A stretch of 64,000 nt of DNA from an uncultured Bacilli bacterium (GCA_958413985.1 CATYVZ010000001.1:1-64000), one strand, 5' to 3'; numbered from the stretch's first letter, positions 7,612 to 17,075 are shown. A program made the numbers and translations. The notes: generated by a model from the letters alone, not told the origin.

Positions 7612-10600
7612 GTGGCATACACAACAAAAAAAATCGGAGATTATCGTGAAAGAAGAAGTTATGCAAAAACAAAAAACGCTATCGAATTAGGCAATTTATT
7701 GGAAATTCAGAAGAAATCATATAATTGGTTTATGACTGAGGGTATCCAAGAAGTATTCGATGATATTTTTCCTGTGGAAAGCTTTACAGGAAATTTGTCG
7801 TTGGAATTTGGTGAGTATTCTTTTGATCAACCTAAATATTCAATCAAAGGTTGCAAAGAAAGATATGCTACCTATGCAGCTCCATTAAAAGTTGAAGCGA
7901 GACTTTTTAATGGTGAAACAGGTGAAGTCAAAGAACAAGAAATTTTCTTGGGCGATATGCCTATAATGACAGAGACAGGAACATTTATAATTAATGGTGC
8001 AGAAAGAGTTATCGTCTCACAATTAGTTCGTTCACCTAGTTGTTATTATGGCAAAGAAGTCGATAAGAAAAATGGACGTGTGACAATTACTAGTCAAATT
8101 ATTCCAACTAGAGGTACTTGGCTAGAATATGAAATCGATTCAAGAGATGTTATCTATGTTAGAATCGATCGCACTAGAAAAGTTCCAATTACGACTTTGC
8201 TTCGCGCTATTGGTTTAAATAGTGATGAGGATATAATTGGTTTATTTGGTGAAAATGAATTGATGATTAAAACGATCGAAAAAGATACAAATAAAAACAC
8301 CGATGAAGCATTGATCGATATTCATTCAAAACTAAGACCAGGTGAACCTTCAACTTTAGATAGTGCGAAAAATCAGTTGATCACTAGATTTTTTGATGCA
8401 TTTAGATATGATTTAGCTAAAGTTGGACGTTACAAATTTAATAAAAAATTAAATGTTTTAGATCGTTTATTAGGATGTAAGTTAGCTGAGGATATCAAGG
8501 TAGATAAAGAGCTAATCGCTAGTAAAGATGAAATAATAACTAAAGAATTAATCGAAAAATTAAAGCCAATTTTTGCAAATGGTTATGGTGTAAAAGAAGT
8601 TTTAATTAATGAAGAACTAGACAGTTATAATAAAGTGCAAATGGTTAAAGTTTATAGTAATACCAACCCTGATAAAGTGGTCAACATTATCGGTAATGAT
8701 CAGTCTATTACTGAAAAAAGACTTACTATTTCTGATATCTATGCATCAGTATCATATTATTTAAACTTGTTTGATGGCATTGGTTCATTTGATGAAATTG
8801 ACCATTTATCTAACCGTCGCGTAAGACAAGTCGGCGAATTACTTCAAAATCAATTTAGAATCGGTGTATCGAGAATTGAAAGAGTAATTAGAGATCGCAT
8901 GAGTACTCAAGAGATAGCAGAAGTTACACCAAAAAGTTTAATTAATATTCGACCACTTACCGCAGCGATCAAAGAGTTTTTTGGTTCGAGCCAATTATCA
9001 CAATTCATGGATCAGACCAATCCGATCGCTGAATTGGCTAATAAAAGACGTCTATCTAGTTTAGGTCCAGGAGGATTATCAAGAGATCGTGCTGGTATGG
9101 ATGTTCGAGATGTTAATCCATCACACTATGGTAGATTATGTCCAATCGAATCTCCAGAAGGACCAAACATTGGACTTATTACCGCTTTAGCTAGTTATGC
9201 TAGAGTTAATGAATATGGTTTTATCATGACACCATATCGCAAAGTTGTAAATGGTAAATTAACTGATGAAGTAGTTTACATGACAGCTGATGAAGAATTA
9301 GAACATTATATTTCACAAGCAACCGTTAAAATTGACGAAAACGATTGTTTTGTCGATGAAAGAGTACCAGTTAGATATCATGGTGACAACATCATTATCG
9401 AATCTAGCAAAGTTGATTATATCGATGTTTCCCCACAACAAGTTATATCGATTACTACTCAAGGAATACCTTTCCTAGAGCATGATGACGGTAAAAGAGC
9501 GTTGATGGGTTCAAATATGCAACGTCAAGCGATACCGTTATTAAAATCTGAAGCGCCATTAGTTGGAACAGGAATCGAAGCTATTTCCGCTCGTGATGGT
9601 GGTTCAGTTATCATCGCAACTGCTGATGGTGTAGTAGACTATGTCGATGGTAAAAAGATAATTATTAAAACTAAAGGTGGCAAGGATACTTATTATTTAA
9701 ATGGCTATGAAAGAAGTAATAATGGAACTTGTTATCATCAAGTACCTATCGTTAGAACTGGTGACATTATTAAAAAAGACCAAGTTATTGCCGATGGTCC
9801 ATCTTCGGATATGGGTGAAATGGCATTGGGCCGTAATGTTACAGTGGCATTTATGAACTTTAATGGTTATAACTACGAAGATGCTGTTATTTTAAATGAA
9901 AGATTAGTATCTGATGACGTTTATACTTCTATTCATATTGAAGATTATCAAATCGAGTGCCGTGATACTAAATTAGGTCCAGAAGAATTTACAAGAGATA
10001 TTCCAAATGTTGGTGAAGATGCTCGTAAAAATCTAGATGAAAACGGTATCATTCGTATTGGTACAGAAGTTAAAGATGATGATATTTTAGTTGGTAAAGT
10101 TACTCCTAAAGGAATGGCCGAACTAACTAGTGAAGAAAAATTATTACACGCTATTTTTGGCGAAAAAACAAGAGAAGTAAGAGATACATCTTTAAGAGTT
10201 CCACATGGTGGGGAAGGTATTGTTCACGATGTTAAAATATTTACTAAAGAAGATTCTGATGAACTACCTGCTGGTGTATCTAAAATAGTTCGTGTTTATA
10301 TTGCTCAAAAACGTAAAATTTCAATCGGTGATAAAATGGCTGGACGCCATGGTAATAAAGGTGTTATTTCTTTGATTTTACCGAAAGAAGACATGCCTTA
10401 TATGGCTGATGGAACGCCTATTGATATATTGCTTAACCCATTAGGTGTACCAAGCCGTATGAATATTGGTCAGATTTTAGAGATGCATTTAGGTGCTGCT
10501 GCTAAAAAATTAAATATCCATGTTATGACACCGGCTTTCGATGGAGCAACAAGAGAAGAAATTATCGACGCTTTAAAAGAAGCTGGTTTAGAAGAAGATG

Positions 10601-11247
10601 GCAAGATGGTTTTATATGATGGAAGAACTGGTGAACCATTTGCTAATCGTGTTTCAGTTGGTGTTATGTATATGATCAAACTACACCACATGGTCGACGA
10701 TAAATTGCACGCCCGTTCAACTGGACCATATTCATTAGTAACGCAACAACCGTTAGGTGGTAAAGCGCAATTTGGTGGTCAAAGATTTGGAGAAATGGAA
10801 GTTTGGGCACTTTATGCATATGGTGCTGCTCATGTTTTACAAGAAATGATGACAATTAAATCAGATGATGTCGTCGGTCGGGTTAAAGTTTATGAAGCCT
10901 TAGTTAAAGGGCAACCACTTCCAACTAGTAGTGTTCCAGAAAGTTTTAGAGTATTGATTAAAGAATTCCAAGCTTTAGGCTTAGATATTAGTGTTTTATC
11001 AGAAAATGGTAAATTAGTCGATATGAAAGAAATCGAAACAATGGATCAAGAGGGCTTTGTCAATGTCGAAGAATTTGAAAATAGTATTGAACCAACCAAA
11101 TTAGTCGATAAAGAAGAACCTTTAGCTGATGAAGAAATCGACGATGAATTTGAAGATGAATTCGAAGAATCTGAGATCGAAGAACCTTTTGACATCGCCG
11201 AAAGATTAGAAGAAATTGAAGAATTAGAAGATAAGGGGGCTATATAA
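7612..11247 (+). CDS. rpoB: RNA polymerase beta subunit
   Basis: Catalytic beta subunit of RNA polymerase. All major blocks are present: the rifampicin region (GSSQLSQFMDQTNPIAEL, then LSSLGPGGLSRDRAG), NYEDAVILNERLV, KMAGRHGNKGVIS and the C-terminal GGKAQFGGQRFGEMEVWAL. I choose the GTG at 7612, giving MAYTTKKIGDYRERRSYA and 1211 residues, because AGGGGTG (7600-7606) is well spaced from it and Bacillota RpoB aligns from here. A TTG at 7576 in the same frame lacks a site. The C-terminus ends in a long acidic tail (about 1125-1205). It overlaps rpoC by one base. Confidence 0.97.
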   Translation: MAYTTKKIGDYRERRSYAKTKNAIELGNLLEIQKKSYNWFMTEGIQEVFDDIFPVESFTGNLSLEFGEYSFDQPKYSIKGCKERYATYAAPLKVEARLFNGETGEVKEQEIFLGDMPIMTETGTFIINGAERVIVSQLVRSPSCYYGKEVDKKNGRVTITSQIIPTRGTWLEYEIDSRDVIYVRIDRTRKVPITTLLRAIGLNSDEDIIGLFGENELMIKTIEKDTNKNTDEALIDIHSKLRPGEPSTLDSAKNQLITRFFDAFRYDLAKVGRYKFNKKLNVLDRLLGCKLAEDIKVDKELIASKDEIITKELIEKLKPIFANGYGVKEVLINEELDSYNKVQMVKVYSNTNPDKVVNIIGNDQSITEKRLTISDIYASVSYYLNLFDGIGSFDEIDHLSNRRVRQVGELLQNQFRIGVSRIERVIRDRMSTQEIAEVTPKSLINIRPLTAAIKEFFGSSQLSQFMDQTNPIAELANKRRLSSLGPGGLSRDRAGMDVRDVNPSHYGRLCPIESPEGPNIGLITALASYARVNEYGFIMTPYRKVVNGKLTDEVVYMTADEELEHYISQATVKIDENDCFVDERVPVRYHGDNIIIESSKVDYIDVSPQQVISITTQGIPFLEHDDGKRALMGSNMQRQAIPLLKSEAPLVGTGIEAISARDGGSVIIATADGVVDYVDGKKIIIKTKGGKDTYYLNGYERSNNGTCYHQVPIVRTGDIIKKDQVIADGPSSDMGEMALGRNVTVAFMNFNGYNYEDAVILNERLVSDDVYTSIHIEDYQIECRDTKLGPEEFTRDIPNVGEDARKNLDENGIIRIGTEVKDDDILVGKVTPKGMAELTSEEKLLHAIFGEKTREVRDTSLRVPHGGEGIVHDVKIFTKEDSDELPAGVSKIVRVYIAQKRKISIGDKMAGRHGNKGVISLILPKEDMPYMADGTPIDILLNPLGVPSRMNIGQILEMHLGAAAKKLNIHVMTPAFDGATREEIIDALKEAGLEEDGKMVLYDGRTGEPFANRVSVGVMYMIKLHHMVDDKLHARSTGPYSLVTQQPLGGKAQFGGQRFGEMEVWALYAYGAAHVLQEMMTIKSDDVVGRVKVYEALVKGQPLPTSSVPESFRVLIKEFQALGLDISVLSENGKLVDMKEIETMDQEGFVNVEEFENSIEPTKLVDKEEPLADEEIDDEFEDEFEESEIEEPFDIAERLEEIEELEDKGAI

Positions 11248-14200
11248 TGAATATCAACGAATTTGAAGGATTAAAGATTTCGATAGCTTCACCTGAAAAG
11301 ATTCGATCTTGGTCATATGGCGAAGTAAAGAAAGCAGAGACTATTAATTATCGAACTTTAAAACCAGAAAGAGATGGACTATTTTGTGAAAAAATATTTG
11401 GTCCAACTAAAGATTTTGAATGTTCATGTGGCAAATATAAAAGATTAAGATATAAAAATATCGTTTGTGATCGATGTGGAGTTGAAGTAACTCGTAGTAA
11501 AGTAAGACGTGAAAGAATGGGACATATCGAGTTAGCAACTCCTTGCTCTCACATTTGGTTTTTTAAAGGTGTACCATCGAGAATTGGTCTAGTTCTAGAT
11601 ATGTCACCTCGTGATTTGGAAGAAGTCTTATATTTTGTTAGTTATGTTGTTTTAGATCCAGGAAGTGCTCCTTTAGAAAAAAAACAAACTATTTCTGATA
11701 AGGAATATCGTACTTACTATGAAAAATATGGCAAATCTTTCCGCGTTGGCATGGGTGCGGAAGCAATCAAAGAATTATTACAACAAGTTGATTTAGAACA
11801 AGAAGTCAACAGTATTAAAGAAGAAATTGAAAATATTAAAGATGCGACTAGTCAAAAAAGAATCAGATTGATTAAAAGATTAGATGTCTTAAATGCTTTC
11901 TTAGAATCAGGCAATCGTCCTGAGTGGATGATCTTAGAAGCTCTACCAGTTATCCCGCCTGAACTTAGACCAATGATTCAATTAGACGGTGGTAGATTTG
12001 CTACTTCTGATTTAAATGATCTATATCGTAGAGTAATCAACCGTAATAATCGTTTAAAAAAATTGATGGAATTAGGTGCTCCTTCAATCATTATTCAAAA
12101 TGAAAAACGTATGTTACAAGAAGCAGTTGATGCTTTGTTTGATAATGGAAGACGTGGTCGTAATATAACAGGAGCTGGCAATCGTCCTTTAAAATCTTTA
12201 TCTAATATGTTAAAAGGTAAACAAGGAAGATTTAGACAAAACTTGTTAGGTAAACGTGTCGACTATTCAGGTCGTTCGGTTATCGTTGTTGGACCATCAT
12301 TAAAAATGTATGAGTGTGGTATCCCTAAAGAAATGGCTTTAGAGTTATTCAAACCACATGTCATCAATGGTCTAGTTACTAAAGAGATCGCTTCTAATAT
12401 CAAGGCAGCTAAAAAGATGATCGAAAATCAAGATGAGCGAGTATGGGATGTCGTCGAAGAAAAAATTAGTGAACATCCAGTTTTACTAAACCGTGCTCCT
12501 ACTTTACATAGACTTGGTATTCAAGCTTTCCAACCTAAATTAATCGAAGGTAGAAGTATTAGACTTCATCCATTAGTCTGTGCTGCTTTTAATGCCGATT
12601 TCGATGGTGACCAAATGGCTGTGCATGTTCCGATTTCTGATGAAGCGCAAGCTGAAGCTAGAATTTTAATGCTAGGTGCGAATAACATCTTGTCACCTAA
12701 AGATGGTCAACCAATCGTTACTCCAGGTCAAGATATGATTTTAGGTAATTATTATATAACGATTGAAAAATCAGGATTAATAGGTGAAGGTAGAGTATTT
12801 AAAGATTCTAACGAGGCTTTAATGGCATATGAAAGAAGAGAAATAACTTTACATACTCGTATTGCTATTCCTGCTAAATCATTTAAATATAAAATTTTCC
12901 CAGATAACTATTTAGATAAATATTTAGTTACGACACCTGGTAAATTGTTATTTAACGAAATTTTCCCAGATACTTTCCAATATATCAATGATGGAAGTAT
13001 AGAAAATATCGAAAAAATTACTCCAAGTAAGTATTTTATTGATAAGGGTAAAAATATTAAAGAAGAAATTGCTAAGATGGAATTAGTTAGTCCATTTGGT
13101 AAAAAAGTCTTAACTAAATTGATCGCTCAAATTTACAAAAGATATCAAACTACTGAAACTTCAGTTATGCTTGATAAGATGAAAGATTTAGGCTTTAAAT
13201 ATTCAACTTTGTCAGGTATTTCGATTGGTATTGGCGATATTATCGAATCTAAAACTAAAGAAGAAGTTTTAAAAGAGGCTAATGCTAAAGTAGATACAAT
13301 TAATAAGCAATTTAAACGTGGTTTGATTACTGAACGTGAAAGATATGAAAATGTCGTTGAAACTTGGAACCAAGCCAAAAATAAAATTGCTTCTGAGTTG
13401 GAAGGTTTCATTAAAACACATAAAGAAAATTCTATTTCGATGATGATCGATTCTGGTGCGCGTGGTAATATGAGTAACTATAACCAGATGGCTGGTATGC
13501 GTGGACTTATGATGAAACCAACTGGTGAAGCAGTAGAAATTCCAATTACTTCTTCATTTACTGAAGGAGCTAATGTTTCTGAGTTCTTCTTAGCGACTCA
13601 CGGTGCTCGTAAAGGGGCAGTTGATACCGCTTTAAAAACAGCTGATGCTGGTTACTTAACTCGTCGTTTGGTTGATGTAGCGCAAGATATGATCGTCAAA
13701 GAAGACGATTGTGGTACTAGCGAAGGTGTTGTAGTTGAAGCGTTTATCGACGATAAGAACAATACGATTGTCGAAAGTTTAACTGATCGTATCATCGGAA
13801 GATATACTAACAAGAAAGTAATTCATCCTGAAACTAAAGAAGTTATCGCCGAAAGAAATACTTATATTACTGAACAGTTAGCTGATAAAATTATCAAAGC
13901 TGGCATTACTAAAGTACCTATTAGAACTGTTTTAACTTGTAAGACTGAACACGGTGTTTGTTGTAAATGTTATGGTCGTAATTTAGCTACTGGTTCGTTG
14001 GTTGAAGTAGGTGAAGCCGTTGGTATTATGGCAGCTCAATCGATCGGTGAACCTGGTACTCAGTTAACGATGCGTACTATCAATTCTGGTGGTGTTGCTG
14101 GTGATGATATCACTCAAGGTTTACCTCGTGTTCAAGAGTTGTTTGAAGCTCGTAATCCAAAAGGTAAAGCAACTATTTCTGAAATCAATGGTAAAGTTAC

Positions 14201-14882
14201 TAAAATCGAAGAGGATAATGGTAAGTTTGAAATTACTGTTGCTAACGATGCTGAGACTAAAGTTCATTCAACTAACTATGGTGCTAAATTGATGGTTGAA
14301 TTGAATCAAGAGGTTGAAGCTGGCGATAAATTGACATTTGGGGCAATTAATCCAAAAGAATTGTTAGTTGTAACTGATCCTATTACAGTTCAACAATACA
14401 TCTTGTTGGAAATTCAAAAGGTTTATCAATCACAAGGTGTTAGTATTTCCGATAAACACGTTGAAATTATCGCTAAAAGAATGATTTCTAAAATCAAGAT
14501 AATCAATTCAGGAAATTCATTATATTTACCTGGTACGATGGTTAATATTAATCATTTTGCCGATACTAATAAACAGTTGATTCTAGAAGGAAAAACTCCA
14601 GCTTTAGGCCGTCCTGTTCTTTTAGGAATTACTAAGGCTAGTTTGGAAACTGATTCATTCTTATCAGCAGCTTCATTCCAAGAGACAACTAGAATTTTAA
14701 CTGATGCTGCTATCCATGGTAGAGTTGATGAGTTAAATGGTTTAAAAGAAAATGTTATAATTGGTAAATTAATACCTGCTGGTACTGGTGCGAAAAAATA
14801 TAAAAAAGCCAATTATGATTTAGAAATACCTTTTATTGATGATGAACCATTGGAAGCTTTAGAGCAAGAATTAATGGAATAA
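11247..14882 (+). CDS. rpoC: RNA polymerase beta' subunit
   Basis: Catalytic beta' subunit, 1211 residues. The N-terminal zinc ribbon is CSCGKY followed by CDRCG (about 59-78), the Mg-binding active-site motif is NADFDGDQ (near 449-456), and the second zinc site is CKTEHGVCCKCYG (about 899-911). The trigger-loop region and GIMAAQSIGEPGTQLTMRT are intact. Its start overlaps the rpoB stop by one base. The next genes are not the str operon (rpsL-rpsG-fusA) often found here in Bacillota, so synteny breaks at this point. Confidence 0.97.
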   Translation: MNINEFEGLKISIASPEKIRSWSYGEVKKAETINYRTLKPERDGLFCEKIFGPTKDFECSCGKYKRLRYKNIVCDRCGVEVTRSKVRRERMGHIELATPCSHIWFFKGVPSRIGLVLDMSPRDLEEVLYFVSYVVLDPGSAPLEKKQTISDKEYRTYYEKYGKSFRVGMGAEAIKELLQQVDLEQEVNSIKEEIENIKDATSQKRIRLIKRLDVLNAFLESGNRPEWMILEALPVIPPELRPMIQLDGGRFATSDLNDLYRRVINRNNRLKKLMELGAPSIIIQNEKRMLQEAVDALFDNGRRGRNITGAGNRPLKSLSNMLKGKQGRFRQNLLGKRVDYSGRSVIVVGPSLKMYECGIPKEMALELFKPHVINGLVTKEIASNIKAAKKMIENQDERVWDVVEEKISEHPVLLNRAPTLHRLGIQAFQPKLIEGRSIRLHPLVCAAFNADFDGDQMAVHVPISDEAQAEARILMLGANNILSPKDGQPIVTPGQDMILGNYYITIEKSGLIGEGRVFKDSNEALMAYERREITLHTRIAIPAKSFKYKIFPDNYLDKYLVTTPGKLLFNEIFPDTFQYINDGSIENIEKITPSKYFIDKGKNIKEEIAKMELVSPFGKKVLTKLIAQIYKRYQTTETSVMLDKMKDLGFKYSTLSGISIGIGDIIESKTKEEVLKEANAKVDTINKQFKRGLITERERYENVVETWNQAKNKIASELEGFIKTHKENSISMMIDSGARGNMSNYNQMAGMRGLMMKPTGEAVEIPITSSFTEGANVSEFFLATHGARKGAVDTALKTADAGYLTRRLVDVAQDMIVKEDDCGTSEGVVVEAFIDDKNNTIVESLTDRIIGRYTNKKVIHPETKEVIAERNTYITEQLADKIIKAGITKVPIRTVLTCKTEHGVCCKCYGRNLATGSLVEVGEAVGIMAAQSIGEPGTQLTMRTINSGGVAGDDITQGLPRVQELFEARNPKGKATISEINGKVTKIEEDNGKFEITVANDAETKVHSTNYGAKLMVELNQEVEAGDKLTFGAINPKELLVVTDPITVQQYILLEIQKVYQSQGVSISDKHVEIIAKRMISKIKIINSGNSLYLPGTMVNINHFADTNKQLILEGKTPALGRPVLLGITKASLETDSFLSAASFQETTRILTDAAIHGRVDELNGLKENVIIGKLIPAGTGAKKYKKANYDLEIPFIDDEPLEALEQELME

Positions 14883-14907
14883 AAATGATCTTAATGGTCA
14901 TTTTTTT
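14882..14907 (+). terminator. Intrinsic terminator of rpoBC
   Basis: AAAATGATC (14882-14890) pairs with GGTCATTTT around TTAAT and runs into seven T (14901-14907). The stem begins in the rpoC stop codon. Confidence 0.85.
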
Positions 14908-14916
14908 CGTAAAATA

Positions 14917-14945
14917 TTGCTTTTAATAGGTAAATGATATATAAT
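14917..14945 (+). promoter_or_regulatory. Promoter of the pilin-like gene leader
   Basis: TTGCTT at 14917-14922 and TATAAT at 14940-14945 with a 17-base spacer. Transcription should start near 14952, giving a leader of about 195 bases before the coding start at 15148. Confidence 0.7.
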
Positions 14946-14972
14946 GAAAATGTAGAAAGTAGGTGTAGTTAG

Positions 14973-15044
14973 ATGTTAAGAAAGAGAAATAAATTAGCAA
15001 ATAGCACACATGGGGGGGGGCATAACCCTTTACAAAATAAATAG
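14973..15044 (+). CDS. Candidate leader peptide containing a 9-G tract
   Basis: A 23-codon ORF (MLRKRNKLANSTHGGGHNPL, then QNK) starts seven bases after an AGGTG site and just downstream of a good promoter. Three consecutive GGG glycine codons form a run of nine G. Removing one G would shift translation into a frame that stays open to a TAA at 15097-15099; adding one G stops it at once. No homology is recognised. The ORF most likely acts in cis on the pilin-like gene 104 bases downstream. Whether it is translated is unproven. Confidence 0.5.
   Translation: MLRKRNKLANSTHGGGHNPLQNK
15012..15020 (+). repeat. Poly-G tract of nine
   Basis: Nine consecutive G in a very AT-rich leader. I saw no other G run of this length in the window. 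Such tracts slip in replication and are typical phase-variation sites; a sequencing or assembly length error is also possible. Confidence 0.85.
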
Positions 15045-15065
15045 CTATCTGCCTAAAATAAAACC

Positions 15066-15143
15066 AATTCCTCACATCAAAAATATCACATATTATTAAA
15101 ATGTTAAAATGATATAAAAAAAGATATGTGAAATGGAGGAATT
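15066..15143 (+). promoter_or_regulatory. Hairpin that sequesters the pilin-gene ribosome-binding site
   Basis: AATTCCTC (15066-15073) is the exact reverse complement of GAGGAATT (15136-15143), which holds the Shine-Dalgarno GGAGG. Inside this, TCACATAT (15086-15093) pairs with ATATGTGA (15124-15131). The combined fold would hide the ribosome-binding site of the gene starting at 15148. A ribosome crossing 15066-15093 would open it. Confidence 0.65.
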
Positions 15144-15147
15144 AGAA

Positions 15148-16239
15148 ATGAAAAAAGGATTTACATTAATTGAATTATTAGCAGTAATAATAATATTAGC
15201 GATAATAGCGTTAATTGCAACACCAATCATATTAAACGCAATAGATGATGCGAAAAAGAGTGCCGGCTTAAGTGAAGCTAATATGATATATAGTGGAATA
15301 GAAAACTATTGTTCAGTGGAAGAAATGAAAGAACAAATGGATAGTAGTTATGTAAGAATATGTAATAATCAAATGACAGCTGAAGAAGTATCAAAAATGG
15401 TTAATTTAGGAAATGCAAGTATATTAGAAATAGGATATAATGGAAATAAATTAACTAGTTTAAAAATAGAGAGTAATAATCATGAATATACATTATGTGA
15501 CAATGGTAAATTTGTTATGGATGATGAAGAATGTCCAAGGTTGTTTTCAGAAGACTCGTGGGAGACTATTGCAGAGATGGTAAGAACTGGAAAAGCTTCT
15601 GAAGTATATAATGTAGGAGATACAAAAGAAGTAACAGTAGATGGATATAGTAATGGAAGTGAACAAACCTTTACAGTAAGAATAGCAAATATATCAACAC
15701 CAGAAGAATGTAATAGTGAAGGGGTTTCACAAACAGCGTGTGGTTTTGTAGTAGAATTTGTTGATATTATAACTAAGAATAGAATGAATTCAACTCTGAC
15801 TAATGTAGGAGGCTGGCCAGCAAGCAAGATGTATAGTTTTGCCAATAATACAATCTATAATGCTTTACCAAGTGATTTAAGGAATGTTATCATTGATACT
15901 TATACAGTATCAGGTCATGGTAGTGAAGATAGTTCCAATTTTACCTCAACAGATAAATTGTATTTGTTTTCTACCAAAGAATTATATGGAGAAAACGCTC
16001 TATATGATACAGTCGAAGCAGAAACCAGACAATTAGATTACTATAAGAATAATGGAGTAACAGAAGATAATTATAGTGGAGCAATAAAGATGTATGAAGG
16101 AAGTGCAGATGATTGGTGGTTGCGCTCGGCCAGTTCTTATGGTAGTACTGGTTTCTGCTCTGTCTATACCAATGGCGTTGGGAGCAACGGCACTGCTTAT
16201 AATAATTATGGGATAGCTCCAGCTTTTAGAATAGGCTAA
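15148..16239 (+). CDS. Type IV pilin-like surface protein with DUF6273-like C-terminus
   Basis: Secreted or membrane-attached pilin-like protein of 363 residues. It opens with a class III prepilin signal (MKKGFTLIELLAVIIIL): short basic leader, Gly-Phe cleavage site, Glu5 and a hydrophobic helix. The C-terminal part ends DDWWLRSAS...NNYGIAPAFRIG, resembling the DUF6273 domain of Bacillota surface proteins, probably a C-type-lectin-like fold. I choose the ATG at 15148 over 15133 because GGAGG at 15135-15139 is correctly spaced from it. Codons 16129-16209 are abnormal (see the separate entry). No pilus assembly ATPase, platform protein or prepilin peptidase is in the window. Expression is probably controlled by the leader described above. 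Confidence 0.8.
   Translation: MKKGFTLIELLAVIIILAIIALIATPIILNAIDDAKKSAGLSEANMIYSGIENYCSVEEMKEQMDSSYVRICNNQMTAEEVSKMVNLGNASILEIGYNGNKLTSLKIESNNHEYTLCDNGKFVMDDEECPRLFSEDSWETIAEMVRTGKASEVYNVGDTKEVTVDGYSNGSEQTFTVRIANISTPEECNSEGVSQTACGFVVEFVDIITKNRMNSTLTNVGGWPASKMYSFANNTIYNALPSDLRNVIIDTYTVSGHGSEDSSNFTSTDKLYLFSTKELYGENALYDTVEAETRQLDYYKNNGVTEDNYSGAIKMYEGSADDWWLRSASSYGSTGFCSVYTNGVGSNGTAYNNYGIAPAFRIG
16114..16239 (+). other. Candidate hypervariable (DGR-like) region at the 3' end of the pilin-like gene
   Basis: Of the 27 codons at 16129-16209, 26 end in C or T; GGG at 16180 is the only exception. The gene otherwise prefers GGA, GTA, ACA and AGA codons. By hand count, 43 of 84 bases at 16117-16200 are G or C, against roughly 30% around it. 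Adenine-directed mutagenesis of AAY codons, as in diversity-generating retroelements, gives exactly this NNY pattern, and the position (C-terminus of a lectin-like domain) fits. No reverse transcriptase or template repeat is in the window. Confidence 0.5.
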
Positions 16240-16240
16240 C

Positions 16241-16269
16241 AAAAAAATGATCTTAATGATCACTTTTTT
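16241..16269 (+). terminator. Terminator between convergent genes
   Basis: TGATC-TTAAT-GATCA stem preceded by seven A and followed by CTTTTTT. The core resembles the rpoC terminator. It serves the pilin-like gene and, through the A-run on the other strand, probably the convergent gene too. Confidence 0.75.
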
Positions 16270-17075
16270 AATTTTTTAACAAAATTATCTGTTTTTTTAA
16301 CTTCATCTTCTTGGTTAGAATGAGTTCGTAAGATTTCTTCTTTTAATTTATTATATTTTTCTAATTCTTGTTGAACACTATTTTTACTAAATTCAGTTGT
16401 CTTTTCTTCTTGATCTATCTTTTGATCTTCAACACTAGCTTGTGTGATTTCGATCTTTTGTTTAATTTGGGTTTCCTTTTTATCAAGTTGATAATATTGA
16501 ATAGCTGTGGCAGTTTGTAATAAATTAGTAGTGCCAATTAAATAGATCAACTTATCGATTGGAAGATTTAAACATTTAAATAAGTATAGTACACTTAATG
16601 AGGTATATAGAAAACAAGTTTTAATTTTACCTAATTTAGTAGAATGAGGAGAGTTGTTTTTTAATTTTGATTTAACCGCAACACCACCAATAACAGTTTC
16701 TAATAAAACGATCGGAGCTATCATTAATGGATTTGCTATTAAAAGAGGTAAACTTAATGTTAAAGCAAAAATTTTATCAGCAATAGTATCTAATAGTTTT
16801 CCATATTCACTAGTAGCATTCCATTTTCTAGCTAAATTTCCATCAAAAGCATCAGTTAAACCAAACATTACTGAAGCGATGGTAACAGTTGTGAAGTTAC
16901 CTAAAATGGCGATTGGAATAATTACTAATGGTGATAAAATTCTAATTTTAGTTAAAATATTAGGAATTCTTTTTTTCATTTTATCACGATAATTATCTTC
17001 GAGTTTTATACTTTCATTGTACTGTTTTTTAATCATTTTATAATCATTAATAAATTTTTTGATTTTATCTTTCAT
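16260..17075 (-). CDS. CDP-alcohol phosphatidyltransferase (PgsA/Cls family)
   Basis: Integral membrane enzyme transferring a phosphatidyl group from CDP-diacylglycerol to an alcohol, probably glycerol phosphate or phosphatidylglycerol. The full signature D-G-x2-A-R-x8-G-x3-D-x3-D is present, with D78, G79, A82, R83, G92, D96 and D100. Four or more membrane spans follow residue 45. At 271 residues it is longer than typical PgsA (about 190), owing to a charged N-terminal extension of about 40 residues and a coiled-coil-like, Gln/Lys/Glu-rich tail after about 200. An AAAGGAG site lies upstream of the start on the minus strand. The exact alcohol acceptor cannot be told from sequence. Confidence 0.82.
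   Translation of the reverse strand: MKDKIKKFINDYKMIKKQYNESIKLEDNYRDKMKKRIPNILTKIRILSPLVIIPIAILGNFTTVTIASVMFGLTDAFDGNLARKWNATSEYGKLLDTIADKIFALTLSLPLLIANPLMIAPIVLLETVIGGVAVKSKLKNNSPHSTKLGKIKTCFLYTSLSVLYLFKCLNLPIDKLIYLIGTTNLLQTATAIQYYQLDKKETQIKQKIEITQASVEDQKIDQEEKTTEFSKNSVQQELEKYNKLKEEILRTHSNQEDEVKKTDNFVKKLKK

Noticed and set aside
14973..16260. Complete diversity-generating retroelement in the window
   Set aside because: No reverse transcriptase, accessory protein or second copy of the variable block was found; only a candidate target is claimed.
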